Shown here one piece after another: positions 29,060-40,800 of a stretch of DNA of 64,000 nucleotides. Both the position numbers and the translations under genes were made by a program. Origin of the DNA: Stenotrophomonas indicatrix (GTDB lineage Bacteria > Pseudomonadota > Gammaproteobacteria > Xanthomonadales > Xanthomonadaceae); NCBI RefSeq assembly GCF_002750975.1, contig NZ_PEJS01000001.1:2728001-2792000 (forward strand), given 5' to 3'. A model generated the notes under the pieces. The model did no database searches. It saw only the letters and a program-made list of their open reading frames with translations, and was not told the origin of the DNA. Each line of letters begins with the position of its first letter. Within the stretch, counting starts at the first letter, position 1.

Positions 29060-31078
29060 TCAGCGCGCGCTGTCGACCACAACGGTCGCCGCGACGGGCA
29101 CGGTCTCTGCGTCCTCGGCGATCTGCCGCGGTGCATTGTCGGCCACGTTGACGCCCAGGTAGCGCTGCATCAGGTCCTGCACGATCGGACTCTTGCCGGC
29201 GAAGCCTTCGATCGACTTGCCCAGCGAAACCGCCTTGATCAGGTTCTCGAACATGCCGCCGTCGCCGCCAACCAGGTCGATGTCGGCGTTGCGCAGCGCG
29301 CTGGCGATGACGCCGGCGTTCTCGCGCGAGACTTCCTTGCCGGCTTCGATCGAGGCCAGCGCCTGCTTCAGGCTGTTGTCCAGCATCATGCGGAATTCTT
29401 CATGGCCGCGCGCCTGGTCGCTCAGCGAGGCGATGGCCTCGAACTTGCGGACCAGGCCCTCGGCCTCGGCCAACAGCTTCTTCTGCACCACGCCGGCTTC
29501 GGCGTTGCCCAGCGATTCGGTGGCGGTGGCGCGGGCCAGGCCCATCTTCTCCTCGCCCTGCGCCTGTGCCTGCAGCGTCTCGGCCAGCACGCGCGCCTCG
29601 TTGCTGCCCTGCTTCAGGTTCGCTTCGGCCTTGGCTTCGATCACGCGCGCCTCGGCGATGCCGACCTTCTCGATGGCCAGCGCCGACGCTTCGCGTACCT
29701 GCGCTTCGGCCAGGCCGGGTGCGGCCTGCTCGGCGCGGAAGGCGTCGGCCAGCAGGCGCTTGGCCTCGGCCTGCTTGCCGGCGGCTTCGTGCTCGGCCTG
29801 CGCCAGCGTGGTCAGCTCCACCGCGCGATGCTTGGAGGCGGTCTCGCGGGCCTGGGCTTCCTTCACTTCGCGCACCAGCGATTCCTGCGCCTTCGCCTCG
29901 GCTTCCAGGATCAACACCTGCTTCTGGCGGTCGGCCTCGGAGACTTCGCGCACTTCCTTGATGCGCTCTTCTTCCTGCGCCACGGTCTTGTCGATGGAGA
30001 TGCGTTCGCGGGTGATGTTGGCCACGTCCATCTTGCCCTGCTCGACCACCTTGTCGCGCTCCACGCCCTGCAGCTGCACTTCGCGGTCGGTGGTGACCTG
30101 CTCCAGCTGGCGTGCGCGCTCGACGCGCTCGGCTTCGATGGCCACGGCGCGCTGGCGGTTCTGCTCGGCCACTTCAACTTCGCGCATGCGGTTCTGCTCG
30201 CGGATGTCGATCACCTGCTGCGCTTCGATGCGGGCATTCTCGGACAGCTGGCGCTGCTCTTCCTGCACCTTGGCGGTCTCGGCTTCCTCGCGCGCACGGA
30301 TGGTCTCGATCTCGCGCTTCTGCCGTGCCTCGGCTTCGGCCTGCTGCCGTTCAAGGGCCAGCAGTGCTTCGCGGGCTTCGACGTTCTTCTTGGTGATGGC
30401 CAGCTTCTCGTTCTGCTCCAGCTCGTTGGTCACCACGTTCTGCGCAGCGGTCAGCTCGGTGATCTTGCGGATGCCCTGCGCATCGAGGATGTTGAACTGG
30501 TCCAGCAGCGACTTCGGGGTCTGCTCCAGGTAGTCGATGGCCACGTCTTCCAGCACATACCCATTGAGGTCGTTGCCGATCACCGCGATGATCTCGTCGC
30601 GGAATTCCTGGCGCTTCTCGAACAGCTCGGTGAAATCGAACTTCTTGCCGACCGTCTTCAGTGCTTCGGAGAACTTGGCGTTGAACAGCTCATCGACGGC
30701 ATGCTTGTCCGACGCGCGGTCGGCGCCGATCGCCTTGGCCACGCGCAGTACGTCGGCCTGGGTCTCGTTGACGCGCAGGTAGAACGCCACGGCGATGTCG
30801 GCGCGCATGTTGTCGCGGCAGATCAGGCCTTCCTTGCCGCGACGGTCGATCTGCAGGGTGATCAGGCTGATCCGCATCAGCTCGGCGCGGTACAGCACGG
30901 GAATGATCAGCGCACCGGTGAAATGCACTTTCGGGGTGGAACTCATGTCGTTGACGATCAGGGCCACGCCCTGGTCGACCTTGCGGTAGAACGCCTTGAA
31001 CAGACCCGCCACGCCGAGCAGGAGGGCGAGGACGCCGCCCACGATGATCAGGAAGGGGAGCACGGATGCCAACGTCAT
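29060..31078 (-). CDS. Flotillin-family membrane protein (YqiK-like)
   Basis: A 672-residue SPFH/flotillin protein. Residues about 5-27 are one membrane helix. The SPFH domain runs to about residue 210 (includes VDQGVALIVND and DNMRADIAVAFYLRV). The flotillin region, residues 220-480, is a long Glu/Ala/Arg-rich coiled coil. Flotillins form membrane microdomain scaffolds. The ATG at 31078 overlaps the stop of the OB-fold gene (ATGA), the typical YqiJ-YqiK or NfeD-flotillin pairing. Confidence 0.93.
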   Translation of the reverse strand: MTLASVLPFLIIVGGVLALLLGVAGLFKAFYRKVDQGVALIVNDMSSTPKVHFTGALIIPVLYRAELMRISLITLQIDRRGKEGLICRDNMRADIAVAFYLRVNETQADVLRVAKAIGADRASDKHAVDELFNAKFSEALKTVGKKFDFTELFEKRQEFRDEIIAVIGNDLNGYVLEDVAIDYLEQTPKSLLDQFNILDAQGIRKITELTAAQNVVTNELEQNEKLAITKKNVEAREALLALERQQAEAEARQKREIETIRAREEAETAKVQEEQRQLSENARIEAQQVIDIREQNRMREVEVAEQNRQRAVAIEAERVERARQLEQVTTDREVQLQGVERDKVVEQGKMDVANITRERISIDKTVAQEEERIKEVREVSEADRQKQVLILEAEAKAQESLVREVKEAQARETASKHRAVELTTLAQAEHEAAGKQAEAKRLLADAFRAEQAAPGLAEAQVREASALAIEKVGIAEARVIEAKAEANLKQGSNEARVLAETLQAQAQGEEKMGLARATATESLGNAEAGVVQKKLLAEAEGLVRKFEAIASLSDQARGHEEFRMMLDNSLKQALASIEAGKEVSRENAGVIASALRNADIDLVGGDGGMFENLIKAVSLGKSIEGFAGKSPIVQDLMQRYLGVNVADNAPRQIAEDAETVPVAATVVVDSAR

Positions 31079-31749
31079 TGATGTTTCTCCTTGTTGCCCG
31101 GAAGCAGGTTGTCCTGGAAGTCGAGGGCGACCGCGTCGGCGCGGACCACCCGGTAATGGTGTTGTGCAGCCACGTGCTCGACCAGCACGATGCGCTCGCC
31201 GCGCTGCAGTTCGATGTCGCTGCGGATCTGCAGGACCAGGCCGGCACCGCCGTCATCGACGGTGGCATGGCCACTGCGTGCGTCGACCTTCGGCGAAGCG
31301 ACCACGCCGACCCGGCCCAGCAGCGAGGCCTGCGGCACAGGGCGCAGGCGCAGCAGGAAGCGGCGGATGGGACGCAGCAGCAGCGCGGTGACCGGCACGG
31401 CCGGCAGGGGTGCAAGCACCGCCACGACGGTGCCCAATGACCAGCGCAGCAGGTCGGGCAACGGCAGCAGCAGGTACAGATGGATGAAGTAGGTGAGGGT
31501 CCAGGCGAACAGGCTCAGCAGCGTCACCACCACCATGAGCGGCACGCCGCCCAGGCCCCAGCGCGCCAGCAGCGCTGACAGGCCACTGAGATGGGCATCG
31601 CCTTCAAGGGCGCCATCGGCACCGGCCTCGCCGAAACCGTCATCGACCAGGCCAAAGGCGGCAATCCCCCAATACAGAACAGCCACCGCCAGCGCGACGC
31701 TGTACGGGAGGGTCGGATAACCGAGTACGACGGTTAGGAATTCCTGCAT
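31075..31749 (-). CDS. OB-fold/NfeD-like membrane protein (YqiJ-like)
   Basis: A 224-residue protein starting at the ATG at 31749 (MQEFLTVVLGYPTLPYS) with AGGAAGG upstream. Three hydrophobic segments lie at about residues 10-30, 72-95 and 105-130. The C-terminal 85 residues look like a small beta barrel (LLGRVGVVASPKVDARSG onward), as in NfeD C-terminal OB domains. NfeD-type partners are regularly encoded beside flotillins and help form their assemblies. It is the first gene of the module. Confidence 0.85.
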   Translation of the reverse strand: MQEFLTVVLGYPTLPYSVALAVAVLYWGIAAFGLVDDGFGEAGADGALEGDAHLSGLSALLARWGLGGVPLMVVVTLLSLFAWTLTYFIHLYLLLPLPDLLRWSLGTVVAVLAPLPAVPVTALLLRPIRRFLLRLRPVPQASLLGRVGVVASPKVDARSGHATVDDGGAGLVLQIRSDIELQRGERIVLVEHVAAQHHYRVVRADAVALDFQDNLLPGNKEKHQ

Positions 31750-31917
31750 CGCTTGCCTTCCTGGGCGGGGGCGCCAGGCGCCCGTTCGGAGCACGCCACC
31801 AGCGGCTCCGTCGATCCTCGTGCCGGCCCTCATGGCCAGCACGCTTGGGATCATCCTATGTGAAGAGGGTGTGCAGGCTCAAATGTGAAGACCGGACACC
31901 TCGGAAGTGACCATGTC

Positions 31918-32574
31918 TCAATCCAGCACGGCGCAATCGGAGCGCCGGACTTCTTCCACGAACGTGCGCATCTTGTAGCCGTCCTTGATGCCCGGCTCCA
32001 GTTCGATGCCACTGGAGACATCCACGCCCCACGGCAGGGTCGCCAGCACGGCGTCATGCACGTTCTCCGGCGTCAGGCCTCCGGCCAGCAGGAACGGCCG
32101 GTGCAGGCCGGTGGGGATACGCGACCAGTCGAAGGCCACGCCGGTACCGCCGCCGCCGCCCGGCGCATGGCTGTCGAACAGGAAGCCGGCGGCGCTGGGG
32201 TAGCGCAGCTGCAGGGTGCGCGCATTGATCTCCTCGCGCCCGCCCATGGCGATCGCCTTCAGGTAAGGCATGTTGAAGCTGCGGCAGAAGCTCTCGTCTT
32301 CCTCGCCATGGAACTGCAGCAGGGTCGGCCGCACGGTACGCAGCACCTCGCGCACTTCTTCCCTGCTGTTGTTGCGGAACAGCGCCACCACGTCGACCAT
32401 CGGTGCGATCGCCTGGCGCATCGCGCGCGCTTCGGCAGGCGCGACCCGGCGGCTGCTCTCGCGGGCGAAGATGAAGCCCACCGCATCCACGCCCAGCTCG
32501 CCGGCCAGGCGCACGTCGCCGGCACGGGTCATGCCACAGAACTTGATGCGGGTACGGTAGTAGGAGCGGCTCAT
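31918..32574 (-). CDS. trpF: Phosphoribosylanthranilate isomerase
   Basis: It performs the Amadori rearrangement in tryptophan synthesis. The ATG at 32574 overlaps the truA stop (ATGA) and gives 218 residues. The catalytic Cys and Asp are C13 (KFCGMTR) and D134 (FLFDSH). The phosphate-binding end has [11 protein letters not shown] and GVDVSSGIE. The neighbouring fimV-truA-trpF order is conserved in gammaproteobacteria. Its partners trpB and trpA lie about 11 kb away, beyond the flotillin module. Confidence 0.96.
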   Translation of the reverse strand: MSRSYYRTRIKFCGMTRAGDVRLAGELGVDAVGFIFARESSRRVAPAEARAMRQAIAPMVDVVALFRNNSREEVREVLRTVRPTLLQFHGEEDESFCRSFNMPYLKAIAMGGREEINARTLQLRYPSAAGFLFDSHAPGGGGGTGVAFDWSRIPTGLHRPFLLAGGLTPENVHDAVLATLPWGVDVSSGIELEPGIKDGYKMRTFVEEVRRSDCAVLD

Positions 32575-33341
32575 AGCGTTACCTCGGCGGGCAGATGCCA
32601 GTTGTCGGGGTACAGCGGCCCCAGGAACACCAGTCCCTGCGGAGGAGCGGTGGGACCGGCCACGGTGCGGTCGCGCCCGGCCAGCAGTTCGGCGATCCAC
32701 TCCACCGGCTGCTCGCCACTGCCGACCAGTATCAACGAACCGACGATATTGCGGACCATGTGATGAAGGAATGCATTGCCGCGCACCGCCACCTCGATGA
32801 CGTCGTCGTGGCGGCTGACCTGCAGCGACTGCAGCTCTCGCCGGGCATGCAGGGCCTGGCACTGGACCGAGCGGAAGGCGCTGAAATCGTTCTCGCCCAG
32901 CAGGGCCTGCCCGGCCAGGTGCATGCGCTCGGCATCGAGCGGGCGCCGCTCCCAGCTCAGGGTCTGCCGGCCCAGCGCCGGGCGCACTTCGCGATTGAGC
33001 AGGCGGTAGCGATAACGTCGTGCGCGGGCGGAGAAACGGGCATGAAAATCGTCGGCCACCGGCACGCACCAGCGCACGGCGATCGAACGCGGCAGGCGGG
33101 TGGTGGTGCCGAGCATCCACGCGCGCGGATCACGCACCACGTCGGTGTCAAAGTGCACGACCTGGCACTGGCCGTGCACGCCGGCATCGGTGCGGCCGGC
33201 GCAGACCACCTGCAGCGGGGTATCGGCCACCGATGACAGGGCCTGTTCCAGGCTGGCCTGGACGCTGGGTCCGCCCTCGCCCAGGTTCTGCCATCCCCTG
33301 AAATCGCTGCCGTCGTACTCGACGCCGAGCGCGTAACGCAT
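32571..33341 (-). CDS. truA: tRNA pseudouridine synthase A
   Basis: It makes pseudouridine at positions 38-40 of tRNA anticodon arms. The 256-residue protein starts [18 protein letters not shown]. The catalytic Asp is D52 in GRTDAGVHG. The [11 protein letters not shown] and HHMVRNIVG segments are intact. It overlaps trpF by 4 bases and lies 32 bases after the VOC gene. Confidence 0.97.
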   Translation of the reverse strand: MRYALGVEYDGSDFRGWQNLGEGGPSVQASLEQALSSVADTPLQVVCAGRTDAGVHGQCQVVHFDTDVVRDPRAWMLGTTTRLPRSIAVRWCVPVADDFHARFSARARRYRYRLLNREVRPALGRQTLSWERRPLDAERMHLAGQALLGENDFSAFRSVQCQALHARRELQSLQVSRHDDVIEVAVRGNAFLHHMVRNIVGSLILVGSGEQPVEWIAELLAGRDRTVAGPTAPPQGLVFLGPLYPDNWHLPAEVTL

Positions 33342-33373
33342 GTGCTACCTCGATATTGCGGGTGGGGCGGCGC

Positions 33374-33733
33374 TCAGGCCGGGTCGCGCTCGGACCAGAC
33401 CGCCAGTTCGTTGCCACCGGGCTCGACGAACTGGAAACGGCTGCCGCCAGGGAAAGAGAACACGGTCCGCACGATCTGACCACCGGCCGCGCGCACCGCC
33501 GCTTCCATCGGCGCCAGCTGGTCGGCATACAGCACCTGCAGTGGCGCGCCTTCGCTGGCACGTTGCGGTTGGCCACGGAAGAAGCCTCCCTGCAGGCGGC
33601 CATCATCGAAAGCGGTGTAGTCGCTGCCGTAATCGACAAACGACCAGCCGAACACGACCTCGAAGAACGCGCGGCTCGCAGCCGGGTCGCTCGAGGCGAA
33701 TTCAACGTAGTCGAGACGGCGTTCGCGGGTCAT
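33374..33733 (-). CDS. VOC-family (glyoxalase/bleomycin-resistance fold) protein
   Basis: A 119-residue single vicinal-oxygen-chelate domain starting at the ATG at 33733 (MTRERRLDYVEFASSD). Typical segments are AFFEVVFGWSFVDYG and the C-terminal FQFVEPGGNELAVW. Reaction and substrate are not deducible. It is inserted between fimV and truA on the same strand and is probably cotranscribed with them. Confidence 0.85.
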   Translation of the reverse strand: MTRERRLDYVEFASSDPAASRAFFEVVFGWSFVDYGSDYTAFDDGRLQGGFFRGQPQRASEGAPLQVLYADQLAPMEAAVRAAGGQIVRTVFSFPGGSRFQFVEPGGNELAVWSERDPA

Positions 33734-33756
33734 CGCAGGTCCTTGTCGAAGGGATG

Positions 33757-35742
33757 TCAGGGCAGGCGGGCCAGCAGTTCGCGGGCCTGCGCCTGGCAAT
33801 GCAGGTCACCCCCTTCGGCAACCTCCTGCAGCAGGGTGCGCGCGGTCTGCGCGTCGCCCAGGTCCAGATAGGCGATGGCCAGTTCCAGCCGCTCCTGGCC
33901 GATACGCGGTTCCCAGTCATGGCTATTGTCTGCAGCAGACCCGACGGCGTCCTCGGCGGCAGCACGGTCGTCGTGCAGGTCGACCGGTGCAGCCGTCTCA
34001 TGCTCATGCGGTTCGGCCGGCAGATCGAACACACCGCGGAACTGCGGCTCCTGTTCGGCCTGCAGCGCGTATTCGGGCACGGCCACCTCGGCTGGCTCGA
34101 TGGGCGCCACCGCGGCAGCGCCGGCAGGATCGTCCCAGTGCGGCAGATCGTTCACCGCAGCAGGCAGTTCAACCCGTTCGTCTTCATCAAGCTCACCCGC
34201 CCGCCACTCGGCCGGCGAGGCATCCTCATGGATGTCCGCAGCTGGCACGTCATGGTCGGCAGTGGCAGCCCAGGCCGGCATCGCCGGTTCCTGGCGTCCG
34301 CCATCGGCGGCGAAGTTCACCCCGGCGTCCTGTTCGGTCAGGGTATCCAGCGCGGCACCTGCCGGCAGCGCTGCTGCCAGGCCGGCGGCATCGTGTTCCT
34401 CGCGCAGCGGCGGCAGCGGCGAGGGCTTGCGACGACGCAGCAGCCAGGCGCCCAGGGCAACCAGCACGAGCAGCGGCAGGCCCAGCCAGTACCACGGCGT
34501 GCCAGCGCCGGGCGCACCGGGCGCCTGGGCCAAACGCTGCTGCGCGGCGGCCAGGTCGTTGTCCTTCATCGCGATCAGTGACTGCTGCTGCTCCTTGAGC
34601 TTCTCCAGCTCCGCCACGCGCTGCTTCAGATCGCCGATTTCGGCATCGCGAGTGGCGATGTCCTCCTTGGCCTGGCGCAGTTGTTCGTTGCCCAGCATGT
34701 CACCCTCGCTGCCGGCACTGGTGCCGGTGGTTGTGCCCGCGTGCGCGGCGTCGGATGCCAGCGCCGGAGCGATTTCAAGTCGTGCCCCGGTGGCCGCAGC
34801 CGGGGAAGAAGCAGCGCCATCGGCCTTGGCCACCGGCATCGCGGCGCCAGCCGGCTGTGGCACGGTGCGTGCCTGCCGCCACTGTGCGGCATGCTCGCGG
34901 ACCAGCGCGGCGGCCTCGGCCGCATCCACCGCGGCCAGTGCGGTATCGCCCGGCATGCGCAGCACCGCGCCCTGCTTGAGCAGGTTGACGTTGCCACGGA
35001 TGAAGGCTTCGGGGTTGGCACGCAACAGCGCGATCATCGCCCGGTCGCGACTGATCTGATTGCCACGGGCCAGCGAGCCGGCGATCTGCGAAAGCGTCTG
35101 TCCGCGCTGCACGGTCACACTGCCGTCTGCAGCGAGCGCTGGTGCAGGTGCAGGTGCTTGCGCAGGTGACGCAGCCCGTGGACGCGGTGCAGCAGGTGCG
35201 GCGGCCGGCGTGACCGGTGCCGACTCGGGTGCGGTTGCAGCGGCGGCAGGCGCATCACGGACGATGGTGTCCGACAGCACGCCGGCCGGCGCGACGATTT
35301 CCGGTTCGGCCACGGCCAGTGCACTGGCCGGTGCATCGACCAGCGCCGAGTACTCACGCACCAGCCGACCCTGGCCCCAATCGGCCTCGACCAGGAAGCT
35401 CAACGAGGGTGTTTCCACTGGCGTCTGCGAGGTCACCCGCACCACCGCCCTGCCCTGCGCATTGCGGGTCAGCTCGAACTGCAGTTCGCTGACCAGACCC
35501 GCCGGGCGCTGCAGGCCAACGCGCTCGAAGGTGACCGGCGAAGCGAGCGCGACGCGCAGGTTCTCAAGTTCGGACGGATCGGCCGAGATCACCGGGATCT
35601 CGGCCAGCAACGGCTGTCCCGGCTTGGACAGGACCCGGATGTCGCCCAGGCCCAGGGCCATGGCCGAACTGCTGACCAGGGCCAGCAGCGCGGCGGAAAG
35701 ACAGGTGAGCGGACGCCGTGCGCCCTTGGCTCGTTTATTCAT
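33757..35742 (-). CDS. fimV: FimV/HubP-family polar protein
   Basis: A 661-residue inner-membrane protein related to Pseudomonas FimV and Vibrio HubP, which anchor polar proteins and support type IV pilus function. The ATG at 35742 is followed by a signal peptide ending near SSAMA. The N-terminal domain begins LGLGDIRVLSKPGQPLLAEI. A LysM-like module (VQRGQTLSQIAGSLARGN) is near residue 205. A membrane helix WYWLGLPLLVLVALGAWLL follows a Gln/Ala coiled coil at about residue 415. An acidic cytoplasmic tail ends in a FimV-type TPR (LELAIAYLDLGDAQTARTLL). Confidence 0.9.
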   Translation of the reverse strand: MNKRAKGARRPLTCLSAALLALVSSSAMALGLGDIRVLSKPGQPLLAEIPVISADPSELENLRVALASPVTFERVGLQRPAGLVSELQFELTRNAQGRAVVRVTSQTPVETPSLSFLVEADWGQGRLVREYSALVDAPASALAVAEPEIVAPAGVLSDTIVRDAPAAAATAPESAPVTPAAAPAAPRPRAASPAQAPAPAPALAADGSVTVQRGQTLSQIAGSLARGNQISRDRAMIALLRANPEAFIRGNVNLLKQGAVLRMPGDTALAAVDAAEAAALVREHAAQWRQARTVPQPAGAAMPVAKADGAASSPAAATGARLEIAPALASDAAHAGTTTGTSAGSEGDMLGNEQLRQAKEDIATRDAEIGDLKQRVAELEKLKEQQQSLIAMKDNDLAAAQQRLAQAPGAPGAGTPWYWLGLPLLVLVALGAWLLRRRKPSPLPPLREEHDAAGLAAALPAGAALDTLTEQDAGVNFAADGGRQEPAMPAWAATADHDVPAADIHEDASPAEWRAGELDEDERVELPAAVNDLPHWDDPAGAAAVAPIEPAEVAVPEYALQAEQEPQFRGVFDLPAEPHEHETAAPVDLHDDRAAAEDAVGSAADNSHDWEPRIGQERLELAIAYLDLGDAQTARTLLQEVAEGGDLHCQAQARELLARLP

Positions 35743-35759
35743 GGGCGACACTATAAAGC

Positions 35760-35827
35760 GTGCGGACCACGGTCCGCACCCACCGGGGAGGCGGACTGCG
35801 CTAGTGCCGGCCAGCGGCCGGCACTAC
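35760..35827. repeat. Palindrome pair with GTAG border between asd and fimV
   Basis: GTGCGGACC-AC-GGTCCGCAC (35760-35779) and TAGTGCCGGCC-AGC-GGCCGGCACTA (35802-35826), the latter followed by C to give CTAC. Both are SMAG-like. They fill most of the gap between asd and fimV, both on the minus strand. Confidence 0.75.
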
Positions 35828-35847
35828 CGGTCAGGCAACAGCGGGGA

Positions 35848-36876
<1,029 letters not shown>

Positions 36877-36966
36877 GGGGGAACTCTCACGAAAACGGGA
36901 AGGGGGAAAACTCACGCACGACAGCTGGGTTCGGGGAGCCTCCTCGGATGGATGCGCGGAGGTTCC

Positions 36967-38004
36967 CTATCGTTTCCCGCTTTTTTTGTCCGAGGTCGCG
37001 CGCGCGGCAAGGGCCGCGTCGGCGTTGATCGCGCTCGGCATGCGCGACGGGCTGCCATCCAGGCCCAGCCCGGCCAGCAGATTGTCCACGGCCATCTGCA
37101 CCATGGCCGTACGCGTGGCCAGCGATGCGCTGCCGATATGCGGGGTCAGCACGATGTTGCGCAGGGCCAGCAGTTCCGGCCGCACGTTCGGTTCGCCTTC
37201 GTAGACATCCAGGCCGGCCGCCGCCAGGCGACCGTTGGCCAGTGCATCGGCCAGCGCCAGTTCGTCGACGATGCCGCCGCGGGCGATGTTCACCAGGGTG
37301 GCAGACGGCTTCATCTTGGCCAGCGCGGCGGCATCGATGATGTGGTGCGAGGCGGGGGTGTATGGCAACACGGTCAACAGATGGTCGGACTGCGCCAGCA
37401 GCGTGTCCAGATCCACATGGGTCGCGCCGAGCGCGGCTTCGGTATCGGCCGGCAGCCGCGAACGGTTGTGGTAGAGCACCTTCATGCCGAAGCCGTGCGC
37501 GCCGCGACGGGCGATGCCCTGGCCGATGCGGCCCATGCCGAGGACGCCCAGCGTGCTGCCATGGATGTCGGCACCCAGCATGGTCTGGAACGACCACTGC
37601 CCCCACTGGCCATCGCGCAGCCAGCGCTCGGATTCGGTGATCCGGCGCGCGGTGGCCATCAACAGCGCAAAGCCGAGATCGGCGGTGGTCTCGGTGAGAA
37701 CGTCCGGGGTGTTGCTGGCGAGAATGCCGGCGGCGCTGAGCGCGTCGACATCCAGATTGTTGTAGCCGACGCCGACATTGGCGATCACCTTCAACTGCGC
37801 GGCATCGGCGACCTGGGTCGCACCGATGCGCTCGTTGAGGGTGATGATCGCCCCGTCAACGTCCGCCAGCTGCGCGGCGATCTGCTGTGGCGACCAGGCG
37901 GTGACGGTATCGGTGGTGCGCAGCTGCACGCGATCGCGCAGCGGCGCGATGGCCGCGTCGATCAGCGGCTGGCTCACCCATACCGTCGGCCGCGTATCAG
38001 CCAT
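36967..38004 (-). CDS. D-2-hydroxyacid dehydrogenase (GhrB-like)
   Basis: A 345-residue NAD(P)-dependent D-2-hydroxyacid dehydrogenase, probably a glyoxylate/hydroxypyruvate reductase. The dinucleotide loop is [11 protein letters not shown]. The catalytic set is Arg in NIARGG, Glu in GEPNVRPE and His in TPHIGSAS. The ATG at 38004 lies 8 bases inside the end of aroC. A pdxB-type or lactate role cannot be excluded. Confidence 0.88.
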   Translation of the reverse strand: MADTRPTVWVSQPLIDAAIAPLRDRVQLRTTDTVTAWSPQQIAAQLADVDGAIITLNERIGATQVADAAQLKVIANVGVGYNNLDVDALSAAGILASNTPDVLTETTADLGFALLMATARRITESERWLRDGQWGQWSFQTMLGADIHGSTLGVLGMGRIGQGIARRGAHGFGMKVLYHNRSRLPADTEAALGATHVDLDTLLAQSDHLLTVLPYTPASHHIIDAAALAKMKPSATLVNIARGGIVDELALADALANGRLAAAGLDVYEGEPNVRPELLALRNIVLTPHIGSASLATRTAMVQMAVDNLLAGLGLDGSPSRMPSAINADAALAARATSDKKSGKR

Positions 38005-39100
38005 CAAGCTGGCCGGGAATGCGCGGGGTGATGGTGCCGACATCGCCGCACTGCGCGCGGTGGCGCAGCGCCTGGTCCATCAGCACCAGGGCCATCATCG
38101 CCTCGGCGATGGGCGTGGCGCGGATGCCGACGCAGGGATCATGGCGGCCGGTGGTGACCACCTCCACCACATTGCCGGCCGTATCCAGCGATTCACCGGG
38201 CAGGCGCAGGCTGGAGGTCGGCTTGAGCACCATCGAGGCGACCACCGGCTGGCCGGTGGAAATGCCACCGAGAATGCCGCCGGCATGGTTGCTGGCAAAA
38301 CCCTGCGGGGTCAGCAGGTCACGGTGTTCGGTGCCCTTCTGCATGGCGCTGGCGAAACCGTCGCCGATCTCCACGCCCTTCACCGCGTTGATGCTCATCA
38401 GTGCGGCCGCGAGCTCGCCATCAAGCTTGCCGTAGATCGGCTCGCCCCAGCCCGGCGGTACATTGTCGGCGACCACGTCCACGCAGGCACCGACCGAATC
38501 GCCGGACTTGCGCAGCGCATCCATGTACGCCTCCAGCTCGGGCACCTGTGCGGCGTGCGGCCAGAAGAACGGATTCTCCTCGACTACCGACCAGTCGAAA
38601 CCGGCCGGAGTGATCCCGCCCAGCTGCGACAGGTAGCCGCGCACGGTGATGCCGAAACGCTCGGCCAGCCATTTCTTGGCGACCACGCCAGCAGCCACGC
38701 GCATGGTGGTCTCGCGCGCCGAGGAGCGGCCACCGCCGCGCGGGTCGCGGATGCCGTACTTGTGCCAGTAGCTGTAGTCGGCATGCCCCGGACGGAACTG
38801 CTGGCCGATGTTGCTGTAGTCCTTGCTGCGCTGGTCGGTGTTGCGGATCAGCAGCGCGATCGGGGTGCCGGTGGTCAGGCCCTCGTACACCCCGGACAGG
38901 ATCTCGACCTCGTCGGCCTCGCGCCGCGCCGACGTATGCCGGCTCTTGCCGGTGGCGCGACGCTGCAGGTCATGGTTGAATTCGGCCGCGTCCAGCGCCA
39001 GCCCCGGCGGGCAGCCATCGATCACGCAGCCGATGGCCGGCCCGTGTGATTCGCCGAACGTGGTGACGGTGAACAGCTTGCCGAACGAATTGGAGCTCAC
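37997..39100 (-). CDS. aroC: Chorismate synthase
   Basis: The last enzyme of the shikimate pathway, FMN-dependent, making chorismate. I start at the GTG at 39100 ([20 protein letters not shown], 367 residues), which overlaps the prmB stop (GTGA). Upstream in-frame codons lie within prmB and add no similarity. The [16 protein letters not shown] and RPGHADY family segments and the C-terminal [10 protein letters not shown] are present. Confidence 0.96.
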   Translation of the reverse strand: MSSNSFGKLFTVTTFGESHGPAIGCVIDGCPPGLALDAAEFNHDLQRRATGKSRHTSARREADEVEILSGVYEGLTTGTPIALLIRNTDQRSKDYSNIGQQFRPGHADYSYWHKYGIRDPRGGGRSSARETTMRVAAGVVAKKWLAERFGITVRGYLSQLGGITPAGFDWSVVEENPFFWPHAAQVPELEAYMDALRKSGDSVGACVDVVADNVPPGWGEPIYGKLDGELAAALMSINAVKGVEIGDGFASAMQKGTEHRDLLTPQGFASNHAGGILGGISTGQPVVASMVLKPTSSLRLPGESLDTAGNVVEVVTTGRHDPCVGIRATPIAEAMMALVLMDQALRHRAQCGDVGTITPRIPGQLDG

Positions 39101-40026
39101 GGGCGCTGCGCCGCCAGTTCGGTGATGCGCGCGCTGTGGGCGATCAGCTCGCGGCACTCGACCGCGAAGATGCCCATCTGGCCGACCTTGAATTCGACCC
39201 AGGCGAAATCCACTTCCGGCAGCAGCTTGATCAGGTGCTGTTCGGATTCGCCCACTTCACAGATCAGCAGGCCGTCCTCGCTCAGGTGCAGCGGCGCGTC
39301 GCGCAGGATCTTCAGCACCAGGTCCAGGCCATCGTCGCCGGCACGCAGGCCCATCTCCGGCTCGTAGGAGTATTCCTGCGGCAGGGCGTCGGTCTCGTCG
39401 TTGGTGACGTACGGCGGGTTGGTGACGATCAGGTCGTAGTGGCGACCGGTCAGGCCGTTGAACAGGTCCGACTTCAGCAGGGTCACGTTGTGCGCCTGCA
39501 GGCGCTCCTTGTTCTCTTCGGCCAGTGACAGCGCCTCATCGCTGAGGTCCACGCCGTCCACTTCCCAGTTCGGGTAGTAGTGGCCCATGGCGATGGCGAT
39601 GCAGCCCGAACCGGTGCACAGGTCCAGCGCGCGGTTGACATCGCGGCCGGCCAGCCACGGCTCGAAGCCGCACTCGATCAGCTCGGCGATCGGCGAACGC
39701 GGCACCAGGGCGCGCGTGTCGCTCTTGAAGCTGAGGCCGGCGAACCAGGCTTCACCGGTCAGGTAGGCGGCCGGGATGCGCTCGTCGATGCGGCGCTGGA
39801 ACAGCTCCAGCACCGCCAGCTTCTCTTCGCGCAGCAGGCGCGCCTGGCCATAGGCCGGGCCGAGGTCGTGCGGCAGGTGCAGGCCGTGCAGCACCAGCTG
39901 GGTGGCCTCGTCCAGGGCATTGTCGTAGCTGTGCCCGAAGGTCAGGCCCGCAGCATTGAAACGGCTGGTGCCGTAGCGGATCAGATCGATGATCGTGTGG
40001 AGTTCGGCGGCCGTTTCAGCGGTCAT
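39097..40026 (-). CDS. prmB: 50S ribosomal protein L3 N5-glutamine methyltransferase
   Basis: A SAM-dependent methyltransferase acting on a glutamine of ribosomal protein L3. The ATG at 40026 gives 309 residues starting [19 protein letters not shown]. The SAM site is [14 protein letters not shown] and the substrate glutamine motif is NPPY ([11 protein letters not shown]). A long upstream open frame (to about 40680) is antisense to the SCO1 gene and is not part of it. Confidence 0.94.
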   Translation of the reverse strand: MTAETAAELHTIIDLIRYGTSRFNAAGLTFGHSYDNALDEATQLVLHGLHLPHDLGPAYGQARLLREEKLAVLELFQRRIDERIPAAYLTGEAWFAGLSFKSDTRALVPRSPIAELIECGFEPWLAGRDVNRALDLCTGSGCIAIAMGHYYPNWEVDGVDLSDEALSLAEENKERLQAHNVTLLKSDLFNGLTGRHYDLIVTNPPYVTNDETDALPQEYSYEPEMGLRAGDDGLDLVLKILRDAPLHLSEDGLLICEVGESEQHLIKLLPEVDFAWVEFKVGQMGIFAVECRELIAHSARITELAAQRP

Positions 40027-40149
40027 GGCGGTACTGCGGGCAAAGTGGCCCCCGATTATAGGGGTTGCCGCCTGCGCCGGCATCCGTTGCGGCAGAAACG
40101 ATCCAGCCGCAGCCGGTATGATGGTGGCCACTTCCTGCGGCGGAATCCC

Positions 40150-40800
40150 ATGTTCAATCGCAACGTCGGCATCATCCTGCTGATCGCCCTGGCGGCGGGC
40201 CTTGGCCTGCTCGCCGCCCAGCAGGTGTTCGCGCCGAAGCCGCCGGCCGGGCAGCCGGCCACCGAAGCGATCACCCTGTACCCGCAGCCGCGCGCCCTGC
40301 CCGACTACAACCTGGCCCAGTCCGACGGCACGCGCCTGATTCCCGGCGAACTGAAGGGCCACTGGACCCTGGTGTTCCTCGGCTTCACGTTCTGTCCCGA
40401 CGTCTGCCCGACCACCCTGGCCGAGCTGGCCGGCGCGCAGAACCAGTGGGAAGCCCTGCCCGACGGCCTGCGCCCGCGCGTGCTGTTCGTCTCGGTCGAC
40501 CCGGAGCGCGACACCGCCACGCGCCTGGGCGAGTACGCCCATGGCTTCCACAAGGACACCCTGGCGGCGACTGCCGACATCCCCTCGCTGGAGCGCTTTG
40601 CCACCTCGCTGGGCTTCGTGTTCCAGAAGGTGCCGGGCAAGCACTTCGACGAGAATCCCGAGGATTACACCCTCGAGCACTCCGCCAGCCTGGCCGTGCT
40701 CGATCCGCAGGGCCGGCTCGCCGGCCTGGTGCGGCCCCCGTTCAATGCGCCGGCGATCGCCCGCGACCTGCAGAAGCTGACCGAGAAATCCGCCCCATGA
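40150..40800 (+). CDS. SCO1/SenC-family copper chaperone
   Basis: A membrane-anchored thioredoxin-fold protein that delivers copper to cytochrome c oxidase CuA or acts as a thiol reductase. The ATG at 40150 is preceded by GGCGGAA and gives 216 residues. One N-terminal helix (residues 7-27) anchors it to the periplasmic face. C82 and C86 (CPDVC) and H177 (TLEHSASL) are the copper ligands. It overlaps psd by 4 bases (ATGA). Confidence 0.93.
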   Translation: MFNRNVGIILLIALAAGLGLLAAQQVFAPKPPAGQPATEAITLYPQPRALPDYNLAQSDGTRLIPGELKGHWTLVFLGFTFCPDVCPTTLAELAGAQNQWEALPDGLRPRVLFVSVDPERDTATRLGEYAHGFHKDTLAATADIPSLERFATSLGFVFQKVPGKHFDENPEDYTLEHSASLAVLDPQGRLAGLVRPPFNAPAIARDLQKLTEKSAP

